Shown here in pieces: positions 1-5,118 of a DNA stretch of 6,177 bases. The notes under the pieces are model-generated. The model had not been told where the DNA came from and searched no databases. It saw nothing but the letters and a program-made list of their open reading frames with translations. The stretch's first letter is position 1. Each line of letters starts with the position of its first letter. Source of the stretch: Planctomycetes bacterium UBA1146. Its GTDB lineage: Bacteria > Planctomycetota > UBA8108 > UBA1146. The DNA lies in the NCBI GenBank assembly GCA_002311345.1, contig DCAA01000029.1, positions 78,778 to 84,954 on the forward strand. Reading direction: 5' to 3'. The position numbers and the translations under genes were made by a program.

Positions 1-258
1 GAGTTCAAGGGCACCGGGAACATGGAACTGGTGCTGTCGCGGAAACTGGCCGACCAGCGCGTTTTTCCTGCCATCGACGTGACGTTGTCGGGCACTCGTA
101 AGGAAGAGAAACTCTATAGCCCCGAAGAGATCGAACAGATCTGGAAGTTGCGTCGCGTTCTGACCAGCGTCAATCCGGTCGAGGGGATGGAATTGCTCAC
201 TCAGCGTGTCGGTGCCTTCGCAGACAACCAGGAGTTTCTCCACTCTCTGGGTAACTGA
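1..258 (+). CDS. rho: Transcription termination factor Rho, C-terminal fragment (5' end outside window)
   Basis: The frame is open from base 1 and ends at TGA 256-258, giving the last 85 residues of a protein whose start lies upstream. It opens with EFKGTGNMEL and continues with LSRKLADQRVFPAID and SGTRKEE, the highly conserved C-terminal part of the hexameric RecA-type ATPase domain of Rho. In Rho this end contributes to the subunit interface and the R-loop/translocation region. Rho loads on untranslated, C-rich nascent RNA and uses ATP-driven translocation to release RNA polymerase. The tail (PVEGMELLTQRVGAFADNQEFL) matches the usual extent of the family, so the end looks intact. The stop codon directly abuts the stop codon of the convergent PHP gene, with no base between them and no hairpin terminator. 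Identification is firm; only the fragment is visible. Confidence 0.96.
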   Translation, partial: EFKGTGNMELVLSRKLADQRVFPAIDVTLSGTRKEEKLYSPEEIEQIWKLRRVLTSVNPVEGMELLTQRVGAFADNQEFLHSLGN

Positions 259-1068
259 TCATTTCACCCTCGACGCTTCGATCAGCCTTTCGTCGATGCG
301 TGACTCCTCCACAGCATATTGGCCGATTTTTCGACGCGGAGTCTCGCTGTGTAGATCTGATCCTCCACATTCTCCAAGTCGATGAGCTCGTTGAAAATCT
401 ATCGCGATCTGGCGATTTGCCGGACTCAGATTTTGAGACAGAGTTTCCACTCCATCGAGGCCGGCGGAGATTAGCAACTGACCGTATTGGACCACGTCGT
501 CGCCGAACGGATGGGCCCAGAAAACCAGGCCGTCGAATTGATGAACCTGTTCGATCGCTGCACGGGCTTCGAGTTCCGGTCGGCGAAAACTGTCGGGGCC
601 GAGCCACTGGCGATAGGCGAGGCCCAGAGAAGTGCAAATCCCACCACTGACAAGCGCCCGAGCAACATGGGAGCGGCACGGAACGCCTCCCTGTAACTCC
701 GCTTCCAGCTGGTCCCAGCCGATCGGGATCCCGGATTCTCGCAGGCGAGACACGCCGGCGATGACCCGGGAGCGGCGATCATTTTCCAGCGTCAGTGCCC
801 AGTCGTGGATGGTAGAGCAAAGACCTGCTGGGAAATACGCCAGCAGATGCAAATCAGAGTCCCCTACCTGACAGGTCATCTCGATTCCTGGAAGCAAATT
901 CAGTCTCTCAGGAACATCCAGACCCGGATAGGCGGAGAGAGTGTCGTGATCACAGATCGATATCGTCGATAGAATTCCGCTGGCGCGCTCGACCACCTGG
1001 CGGGGAGTCAGAGCCCCATCGCTACAGCGAGTATGAAGGTGGAGATCTACTCGTGATGGTGGTCTCAC
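259..1068 (-). CDS. PHP-domain phosphoesterase, RNase AM / 3',5'-nucleoside bisphosphate phosphatase-like
   Basis: This 269-residue protein has a complete PHP metal-site pattern: H10 and H12 with D17 (DLHLHTRCSDG), H41 (ICDHDT), E63 (GIEMT), H74, H134 (RSHVAR), H186 (AHPF), and D238 with H240 (GSDLHSE). Motif order, the inserted CRSHVARALV segment and the length fit the YciV/RnmA (RNase AM) and CV1693 group. Members of that group bind three metals, remove the 3'-phosphate from 3',5'-nucleoside bisphosphates such as pAp, and trim short RNAs and 5' ends of rRNA from the 5' end. They are probably cytosolic. The exact substrate here is inferred. The start is GTG at 1068. Its GTGA overlaps the gltX stop by 4 bp, and a weak GGA lies about 6 nt upstream, so translation is probably coupled to gltX. 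It is the last gene of the ribE-gltX-PHP operon. Other PHP families such as DNA polymerase PHP domains or histidinol phosphatase fit the motif spacing less well. Confidence 0.88.
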   Translation of the reverse strand: MRPPSRVDLHLHTRCSDGALTPRQVVERASGILSTISICDHDTLSAYPGLDVPERLNLLPGIEMTCQVGDSDLHLLAYFPAGLCSTIHDWALTLENDRRSRVIAGVSRLRESGIPIGWDQLEAELQGGVPCRSHVARALVSGGICTSLGLAYRQWLGPDSFRRPELEARAAIEQVHQFDGLVFWAHPFGDDVVQYGQLLISAGLDGVETLSQNLSPANRQIAIDFQRAHRLGECGGSDLHSETPRRKIGQYAVEESRIDERLIEASRVK

Positions 1069-2522
1069 TGCGTTCCAGCCAGGACGGAGATGGCTCTGTC
1101 GAGACGAGACAGGACCGTGTCCTGTCCTAGAACCTCGATGACATCGATGAGTTCAGGTGAATCCTTGCGCGAGGTCAGAGCGAATCGGAGTGGCATGAAC
1201 AGCAACGGTTTCTTCCACTGGTTGCTCTCGAGTATCGAATTCAGGCACGATTCGATCGACGATTTGTCGAACGGTTTGAGCTCCGCCAGCCCCCGAGCGG
1301 CAGCCTGGAGCGCCTCGTTCGAACTCTCGGCGGTGCCCTTCTTCGGGATCAGATCTTCGCGGGCAGGAGGCTCGGGTTCGGTGAAGAACCACCGGGTACG
1401 ATCGGTAAACTCGCACAGCCGGACCATTCGTTCGGTGACCAGCGGCAGGATTTGCTCGACCTGGTGGCGGCTGGCTCCTTCGGGTAAGAAACCCTCCTGC
1501 TCGAGCCGGTCGGCAAGCGCTCCGGGATCGAGACGACGAATATGCATGCCATTGAGCCAGTCCAGTTTGACCATATCGAATACGGGGGCGCCGGTCGAGA
1601 TATCCTCGATGCGGAACGCTTCCTCGAAGCGTTGGAGGTCAAACACCTCCTCCTCGTCAGGTGGGGACCAGCCCATCAGGGCGAGGAAATTGAGCAGCGC
1701 TTCGCGAAGGAATCCCTGCTCGCGAAACCACTCGAGGCTGACCGGATTCTTGCGCTTGGAGATCTTCGATTTGTCGACATTTCTGAGTAAAGGAACATGG
1801 ATAAAGAGTGGCAACGGTTGCTCGAGCGCGGCGTATATGAGGACATGTTTCGGGGTCGATATCAGCCACTCTTCTGCCCGCAACACGTGCGTGATACCAA
1901 ACTCGATGTCATCGACAACATTGGCCAGATGATAGGTGGGATATCCGTCGGTCTTGACGAGGACCTGGTCGTCGATTTCGCAATTGTCGACGACGATCTC
2001 ACCTCGAATCTGGTCGGTGAAACGAGTCTCACCATCTTCGGGTGTTCTGAGCCGGACGACGTGCGCTTCTCCAGCAGCTGCTCTGGCTGAAGACTCTTCA
2101 GTATCGAGATCGCGGCAGGTGCCATCGTAGCCGAGCCGCGCCTTGTCTTGCTTCTGCTGTTCTCTCAATTGTGAGAGGCGATCCTGGCTGCAGAAACAAC
2201 GGTAGGCACTTCCTGATTCGATCATCTGGGTGGCGCGTTGCTGGTAGAGATCGCAACGCTCACTCTGGCGGTAGGGTTGGTGAGGGCCTCCCTTATCCGG
2301 GCCTTCATCCCAGTCGATCCCCAACCAATGCAGCGCCCGGTAGATCTTGTCTTCGCTTTCTGCCTGATAGCGAGTTCGATCAGTGTCATCGATTCTGAGC
2401 AAAAATTGACCGCCCGTTTGACGGGCGTGGGTCCAGTTGAAGAGCGCCACATAGGCAGTGCCGACGTGGGGATCACCGGTCGGACTGGGGGCGATCCGGA
2501 CTCGTGCTGGCGATCGATTCAT
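1065..2522 (-). CDS. gltX: Glutamyl-tRNA synthetase (GluRS)
   Basis: This cytosolic class I aminoacyl-tRNA synthetase (485 aa; about 470-500 is usual) charges tRNA(Glu) with glutamate. The class I signature is present as HVGT (residues 19-22, inside RIAPSPTGDPHVGT). The KMSKS loop is KISKR (253-257, in DKSKISKRKNP). RIDDTDRTR (43-51) replaces the usual RIEDTD. A zinc-ribbon-like segment has C109-x-C111 and C136, but D138 stands where E. coli GluRS has its histidine ligand. The C-terminal part is the helical anticodon-binding region. Whether it is discriminating or also makes Glu-tRNA(Gln) cannot be told by eye; gatCAB genes are not in the window. The open frame extends upstream to 2768, but only ATG 2522 begins the family-like N-terminus (MNRSPARVRIAPSPTG), and it has AAGGGGG 8 nt upstream. 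The ATGA start/stop overlap with ribE upstream and GTGA overlap with the PHP gene downstream suggest one coupled transcript. Confidence 0.96.
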   Translation of the reverse strand: MNRSPARVRIAPSPTGDPHVGTAYVALFNWTHARQTGGQFLLRIDDTDRTRYQAESEDKIYRALHWLGIDWDEGPDKGGPHQPYRQSERCDLYQQRATQMIESGSAYRCFCSQDRLSQLREQQKQDKARLGYDGTCRDLDTEESSARAAAGEAHVVRLRTPEDGETRFTDQIRGEIVVDNCEIDDQVLVKTDGYPTYHLANVVDDIEFGITHVLRAEEWLISTPKHVLIYAALEQPLPLFIHVPLLRNVDKSKISKRKNPVSLEWFREQGFLREALLNFLALMGWSPPDEEEVFDLQRFEEAFRIEDISTGAPVFDMVKLDWLNGMHIRRLDPGALADRLEQEGFLPEGASRHQVEQILPLVTERMVRLCEFTDRTRWFFTEPEPPAREDLIPKKGTAESSNEALQAAARGLAELKPFDKSSIESCLNSILESNQWKKPLLFMPLRFALTSRKDSPELIDVIEVLGQDTVLSRLDRAISVLAGTQ

Positions 2523-3145
2523 GACGAGGTCCCCCTTCGATCGGCAAGCAGAGCTTCGACCCAGCGACCGAAATGGTCCATCTCGAGGTTGACCAGGTCT
2601 CCCACTGTCTTGGTGCCGAAACTGGTGACCGCCAGGGTGTGAGGAATCAGCGCCACGGTGAAGTGATCGGCAGCGGAATCGACCACCGTCAGGCTGACAC
2701 CATCGACAGCGACCGAACCCTTCGAGACGGTGCGAAAGGGGGCCTCGCGGTCGTGCTCGATGCGCCACATCGTCTCTTCGTCCCCCTCCTGGGCGGTGAT
2801 CCGGCCGCGAGTGTCGATGTGGCCGGTGACGTAGTGGCCGCCGAGCCGGTCACCAATTTTGAGTGATCGCTCCAGATTGACCAGATCGCCGCACTGGAGA
2901 TCGCCGAGGGAGGTTCGCCGCAGGCTCTCCTCGATGACATCGAAGGCGAGAAAATCGCCAGTTTCGATGAGGCTCAGGCACACTCCATCGACGCTGATGC
3001 TCTCTCCTGTGGAAAGATCCTGCCACGGGGCTAAAATGCCAGAAGTGGAGGATACTGCCTCTGAGAAGACTTTCAGGCGCATTCCTCCTGCGACCGTGTT
3101 GAGTTCCACGACCTTGGAAACACGCTCGATGATGCCGGTGAACAA
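2519..3145 (-). CDS. ribE: Riboflavin synthase (alpha subunit type)
   Basis: This cytosolic enzyme carries out the last step of riboflavin synthesis: two molecules of 6,7-dimethyl-8-ribityllumazine disproportionate to riboflavin and a pyrimidine that is recycled. The 208-residue protein has the expected two lumazine-binding repeats. Repeat 1 (about 1-98) has MFTGIIE at its start and SISVDGVCLSL (49-59). Repeat 2 (about 99-195) has GGHYVTGHID (102-111), VAVDGVSLTVV and IPHTLAVTSFG. F2 and H104 sit at positions known to matter in the E. coli enzyme (called RibC there). The start is TTG at 3145. It is chosen because MFTGI is the invariant beginning of the family and GGGAGG lies 5 nt upstream. 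It is the first gene of the leftward operon, and its TGA is shared with the gltX ATG. No FMN riboswitch consensus was seen in the 538 bp upstream, and no other riboflavin genes are in the window. Confidence 0.95.
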   Translation of the reverse strand: MFTGIIERVSKVVELNTVAGGMRLKVFSEAVSSTSGILAPWQDLSTGESISVDGVCLSLIETGDFLAFDVIEESLRRTSLGDLQCGDLVNLERSLKIGDRLGGHYVTGHIDTRGRITAQEGDEETMWRIEHDREAPFRTVSKGSVAVDGVSLTVVDSAADHFTVALIPHTLAVTSFGTKTVGDLVNLEMDHFGRWVEALLADRRGTSS

Positions 3146-3262
3146 GGGGCCCTCCCGCCGCTGTGAATGCTACGGGAGTGGCCTCGAAGTCGCCAGTGAA
3201 CCGTACTCGTAAGACTGGCTCGAAATGGTCTCTCGATAGCCAATAGGCGTGGTCTGGGGAAC

Positions 3263-3291
3263 TTGACCCCCATCCGGGAGCGGGATACCAT
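3263..3291 (+). promoter_or_regulatory. Putative sigma-70-type promoter facing the coiled-coil gene
   Basis: TTGACC (3263-3268) and TACCAT (3286-3291) are separated by exactly 17 nt, matching 5/6 and 4/6 of the TTGACA/TATAAT consensus. Transcription would begin near 3298 and run rightward, giving a leader of about 385 nt before the gene at 3684 or producing a separate short RNA. The -35 box lies inside a small GGGG-AACTTGA-CCCC dyad (3256-3270), which could be an operator or chance. This is a sequence match only, and sigma-factor preferences in this lineage are unknown. Confidence 0.4.
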
Positions 3292-3471
3292 GCCCCACTT
3301 GGAATCGCGAATGGGTCCTAAGTGTGCCGAGAAGTCGGTACGGCGGTACTTATCTCTCCCGTTGTTGCTCCTCGAGAGGTCGCTTGGATAGCTGCTGGGG
3401 TGGCACGATAGAGGTTTGTTGGTGAGTCGTCCGGTTTATCATGGGAGTCGTTTCGATGGGTCCTGGGGCGT

Positions 3472-3483
3472 GACAGCGCTGTC
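3472..3483. repeat. 12-bp perfect palindrome (possible operator)
   Basis: GACAGCGCTGTC is its own reverse complement over 12 bases. With no loop it is more likely to be a dimeric-protein binding site than an RNA hairpin. It lies about 200 bp upstream of the start at 3684 and about 175 bp downstream of the putative transcription start. No second copy was seen in the window. A 12-bp palindrome in non-coding DNA can also occur by chance. Confidence 0.3.
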
Positions 3484-3603
3484 GTGTTTCAGGGAGTTTG
3501 AAATTCAAGGTGATCTCGAATCGATCGCATCCGCGATGGCCCCGTTGGTCGTCGTACGCTCCGGGGAGAGCGGGCGTGCAATCGAAGAGAAACTGACATG
3601 AGA

Positions 3604-3618
3604 GGCGGTCCGGCCGCC
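3604..3618 (+). other. Short GC-rich hairpin in leader of the coiled-coil gene
   Basis: GGCGG (3604-3608), TCCGG as loop, and CCGCC (3614-3618) form a 5-bp all-GC stem about 65 nt before the start codon at 3684. No T-tract follows, so it is not an intrinsic terminator. It might affect the mRNA leader, but its significance is uncertain. Confidence 0.3.
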
Positions 3619-3683
3619 ACCTTGAGCGCGAGCGATGGATATATCGTGATCGTTGAAGGAATCTCGAACGGAAGGAACTGGAG

Positions 3684-4538
3684 ATGAGTGGGCTCGCCAA
3701 GTTTTTCGTGGTGATCAATCTCGTCCTGGCCCTCTTTTTCCTCGGTGTGAGCGCAACATTGTTCCAGTCACAGAAAGACTGGAAAGGCGCTGCTGAGAAA
3801 TCGAAGGATCAAGCAGATGTCACGCTGGCCAAGGCAGAGAAGATGAAGGAAGACCTGCAGGGAAAGATCGATATCAAGGAAAAAAATATCGACTCTCTCA
3901 AGCGGGAAACCGAGCAACTCGGGACCAAGGTTACCGAGCTTCAGAACTCCAATGGGGACCTTCGCAAGGAAGGTGCTCGTCTGAGCACCAGGATTGACGA
4001 CATGGAGAGTCGGATTGCTCAGAAGGATGAGCATATCCAGGATAAGGACTCGAACATCGCTCGGCTCGAAGGTGAGATCTCTCGCCTCACCACCGAGATC
4101 GACGATGCCGGATCAGCCAAGAAAACTGCCGAGAGGATGCGCAATCGGGCTCTGCTCGACAAGGAACAGCTCGCTCAGCAGAACGAGGCACTCAACAAGG
4201 AAATCACTGCATTGCGCGAGGATTTCGATGACCAGAAGTTGTTGATCTCCCGGATCGTGGATTCAGGGATCCGTCTTCCTGACATCGGTGTCACCACCGC
4301 TCCTCCTATCGATGGAATGGTGGTCGGGGTGCAGGAAGGGATCGTGGTTCTCTCCGTCGGCAAGGATGACGATGTCCAGGTCGGGTACGAGTTCACGATT
4401 TACGATGGCGACCGTTTTATCGGTAAGGTTCAGGTCACCAAGGTTCTCGATGACATGTCAGGATGCACCATCCTGTTCGAAGAGGATGGCACCAAGATCA
4501 GCGAGGGACACAAGGCTTCCACTCGCCTGACCAGCTAG
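3684..4538 (+). CDS. Membrane-anchored coiled-coil protein with small C-terminal beta domain
   Basis: I recognise no named family for this 284-residue protein. Residues about 7-26 (FFVVINLVLALFFLGVSATL) form one hydrophobic anchor after a short MSGLAK start, which suggests a signal anchor with the rest outside the inner membrane. Residues about 33-190 are a long, highly charged, heptad-rich coiled coil built of K/E/D/Q and L/I repeats. Residues about 205-284 look like a compact beta domain (DGMVVGVQEGIVVLSVGKDD, YEFTIYDGDRFIGKVQVTKV). The glycine/aspartate turn pattern resembles small beta-barrel ends of envelope proteins. ATG 3684 is supported by AAGGA 7 nt upstream. Only 6 bp separate it from the next gene, and a terminator then ends the unit just before mreB. 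The TM, coiled-coil, beta-domain order is that of MreC, so a scaffold role in cell shape is possible. This is inferred from layout and position only. Confidence 0.85.
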   Translation: MSGLAKFFVVINLVLALFFLGVSATLFQSQKDWKGAAEKSKDQADVTLAKAEKMKEDLQGKIDIKEKNIDSLKRETEQLGTKVTELQNSNGDLRKEGARLSTRIDDMESRIAQKDEHIQDKDSNIARLEGEISRLTTEIDDAGSAKKTAERMRNRALLDKEQLAQQNEALNKEITALREDFDDQKLLISRIVDSGIRLPDIGVTTAPPIDGMVVGVQEGIVVLSVGKDDDVQVGYEFTIYDGDRFIGKVQVTKVLDDMSGCTILFEEDGTKISEGHKASTRLTS

Positions 4539-4544
4539 GAGAGG

Positions 4545-4799
4545 ATGACCGTGTACGATCAACCTATCGTAGAACGCAAGGATTCGAGCCCACTGGCTAC
4601 CAGTCTGCTGGCCATCTCGGCTGTGTGTCTCATCGTGGCCTCGGTGCTACTGGGTGTTCGTCTCAAGGAATTGACGCTGCCGGGCAAGACCCCCACCACC
4701 AGCGCCAAGTCGTGGGAATCAGGCGAATTGAACAACATGACGCGCAAGGCGGATCGCCTTTTTGCCGACGTTGAACTCGAACAGGATGACGAGGGCTAG
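4545..4799 (+). CDS. Small single-pass membrane protein of unknown function
   Basis: This 84-residue protein has one strong hydrophobic segment (about 17-38, LATSLLAISAVCLIVASVLLGV), a polar N-terminus rich in charged residues and a C-terminal tail of about 46 residues ending in acidic ELEQDDEG. By the positive-inside rule the orientation is ambiguous (RK before the segment, R-K after it). I do not recognise the family. It follows the coiled-coil gene by 6 bp, and the two probably share an mRNA that ends at the terminator 24 nt downstream. AGGAGAGG (4537-4544) is the ribosome binding site. It touches ATG 4545, so the spacing is tight. GTG at 4551, two codons in, has better spacing and is a possible true start. 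The tight pairing suggests that the two products work together in the envelope, possibly with MreB. Confidence 0.78.
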   Translation: MTVYDQPIVERKDSSPLATSLLAISAVCLIVASVLLGVRLKELTLPGKTPTTSAKSWESGELNNMTRKADRLFADVELEQDDEG

Positions 4800-4822
4800 A
4801 CAGTTTTGCCGCTCGCCAGATC

Positions 4823-4868
4823 AAGGAATGGGCCCGCTTCTGTCTCAGGAAGCGGGCCCATTTCTTTT
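4823..4868 (+). terminator. Strong intrinsic (Rho-independent) terminator
   Basis: A perfect 14-bp stem, AATGGGCCCGCTTC (4827-4840) with GAAGCGGGCCCATT (4849-4862), has an 8-nt loop and is followed by TCTTTT (4863-4868). AAGG (4823-4826) can pair with TCTT (4863-4866), extending the stem to 18 bp with one G-U pair. It begins 24 nt after the stop of the small membrane protein gene and ends the rightward two-gene unit. There is no T-rich tail on the opposite side, so it acts mainly in the + direction. It separates that unit from mreB, which must therefore have its own promoter or depend on readthrough. Confidence 0.93.
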
Positions 4869-4902
4869 GAGCCCACCACTCGCCTCCTATTGTTTCCATG
4901 CT

Positions 4903-4908
4903 TAGAAT
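4903..4908 (+). promoter_or_regulatory. Possible -10 element for mreB leader transcript
   Basis: TAGAAT matches 5 of 6 bases of the TATAAT consensus and lies between the strong terminator and mreB, where a promoter is needed. No convincing -35 box sits 16-18 bp upstream. A TG precedes it, but with 2 nt between rather than the single nt of an extended -10. If used, transcription would start near 4914-4916, right at the first leader hairpin. This is a weak call. Confidence 0.3.
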
Positions 4909-4913
4909 GCCGG

Positions 4914-4994
4914 ACGGATCCTATGGATCCGTTGTTCCATCCGCGATGCAAGATCGCGGGGGAATCGGAAATCGCACGTTTCCGGTTCTTTTTC
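4914..4994 (+). ncRNA. Structured mreB leader: three hairpins and a U-tract (candidate attenuator or sRNA)
   Basis: Three non-overlapping hairpins follow one another. H1 is ACGGATCC (4914-4921), loop TAT, GGATCCGT (4925-4932). H2 is CCGCGAT (4941-4947), loop GCAAG, ATCGCGG (4953-4959). H3 is AATCGGAAA (4963-4971), loop TCGCACG, TTTCCGGTT (4979-4987), with one U-G pair, followed at once by CTTTTTC (4988-4994). H3 with its U-tract resembles a weak intrinsic terminator. The unit lies 125 nt or more before the mreB start. It could be a transcription attenuator in the mreB 5' leader or an independent RNA of about 80 nt. I do not recognise any known riboswitch or sRNA family. The pairings are directly visible; the function is inferred. 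Confidence 0.4.
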
Positions 4995-5118
4995 AGGAAG
5001 CAGTGTCGAGGGAGTGAAGGCCGTAGGTCTTCACGGGGGACTCGATCCGGAGGTTCGCGCCAGGCGTTTTCCGGTCGAGCGAGGGGAAAAGAGCTTGGTC
5101 TTCCGCATCGCACAAAAC

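Larger units (their letters stand above)
3146..3683. other. 538-bp divergent intergenic region
   Basis: This region lies between the divergent starts of ribE (-) and the coiled-coil protein gene (+). It has no gene I can identify with confidence. It contains a plausible rightward promoter (3263-3291), a small CGGTAC direct repeat able to fold as a GTAC-GGCG-GTAC hairpin (3336-3349), a 12-bp perfect palindrome (3472-3483), weak hairpins such as ATCGC-ATCC-GCGAT (3524-3537) and a GC-rich one at 3604-3618, and a ribosome binding site for the gene at 3684. A short open frame with a possible GTG start at 3422 and a stop at 3601 could encode 59 residues. It resembles nothing I know and its codon choice is less biased than the neighbours, so it is not called as a gene. 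I found no clear ribE promoter on the minus strand. Confidence 0.6.

Noticed and set aside
197..679. 160-codon minus-strand open frame overlapping rho and the PHP gene
   Set aside because: It is a frame-shifted shadow of the PHP gene with Arg/Pro/Ser-rich composition. The PHP frame has all catalytic motifs intact.
1090..1932. 280-codon open frame on the + strand antisense to gltX
   Set aside because: It lies fully inside the strongly supported gltX gene. The product is serine/arginine-rich low-complexity sequence typical of a reverse-strand shadow of a GC-rich gene, with no recognisable domain.
2523..2768. 82-residue N-terminal extension of the gltX frame up to 2768
   Set aside because: It overlaps ribE in another frame and is Arg/Gly/Pro-rich without GluRS similarity. 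The family N-terminus begins at ATG 2522, which has a good ribosome binding site.
3073..3291. 72-codon minus-strand open frame overlapping the ribE start
   Set aside because: It overlaps ribE in a different frame, lacks a recognisable motif and is Arg/Ser-rich. Its frame carries no support beyond being open.
3146..3350. FMN riboswitch ahead of ribE
   Set aside because: I looked for the conserved RFN-element segments on the minus strand upstream of ribE and found none. Spacing to the start is also short of obvious structure.
3300..3683. Known structural RNA (tmRNA, RNase P RNA, SRP RNA or tRNA) in the divergent region
   Set aside because: None of the hallmark segments I know were visible: no T-loop GGTTCRANNCC, no RNase P GAGGAAAGTCC, no SRP GGAAGCAGC motif. 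A covariance-model search would be decisive.
3350..3718. 122-codon minus-strand open frame across the divergent region
   Set aside because: It runs into the start of the coiled-coil gene on the other strand, has an Arg/Ser/Gln-rich unremarkable composition, and matches no family I know.
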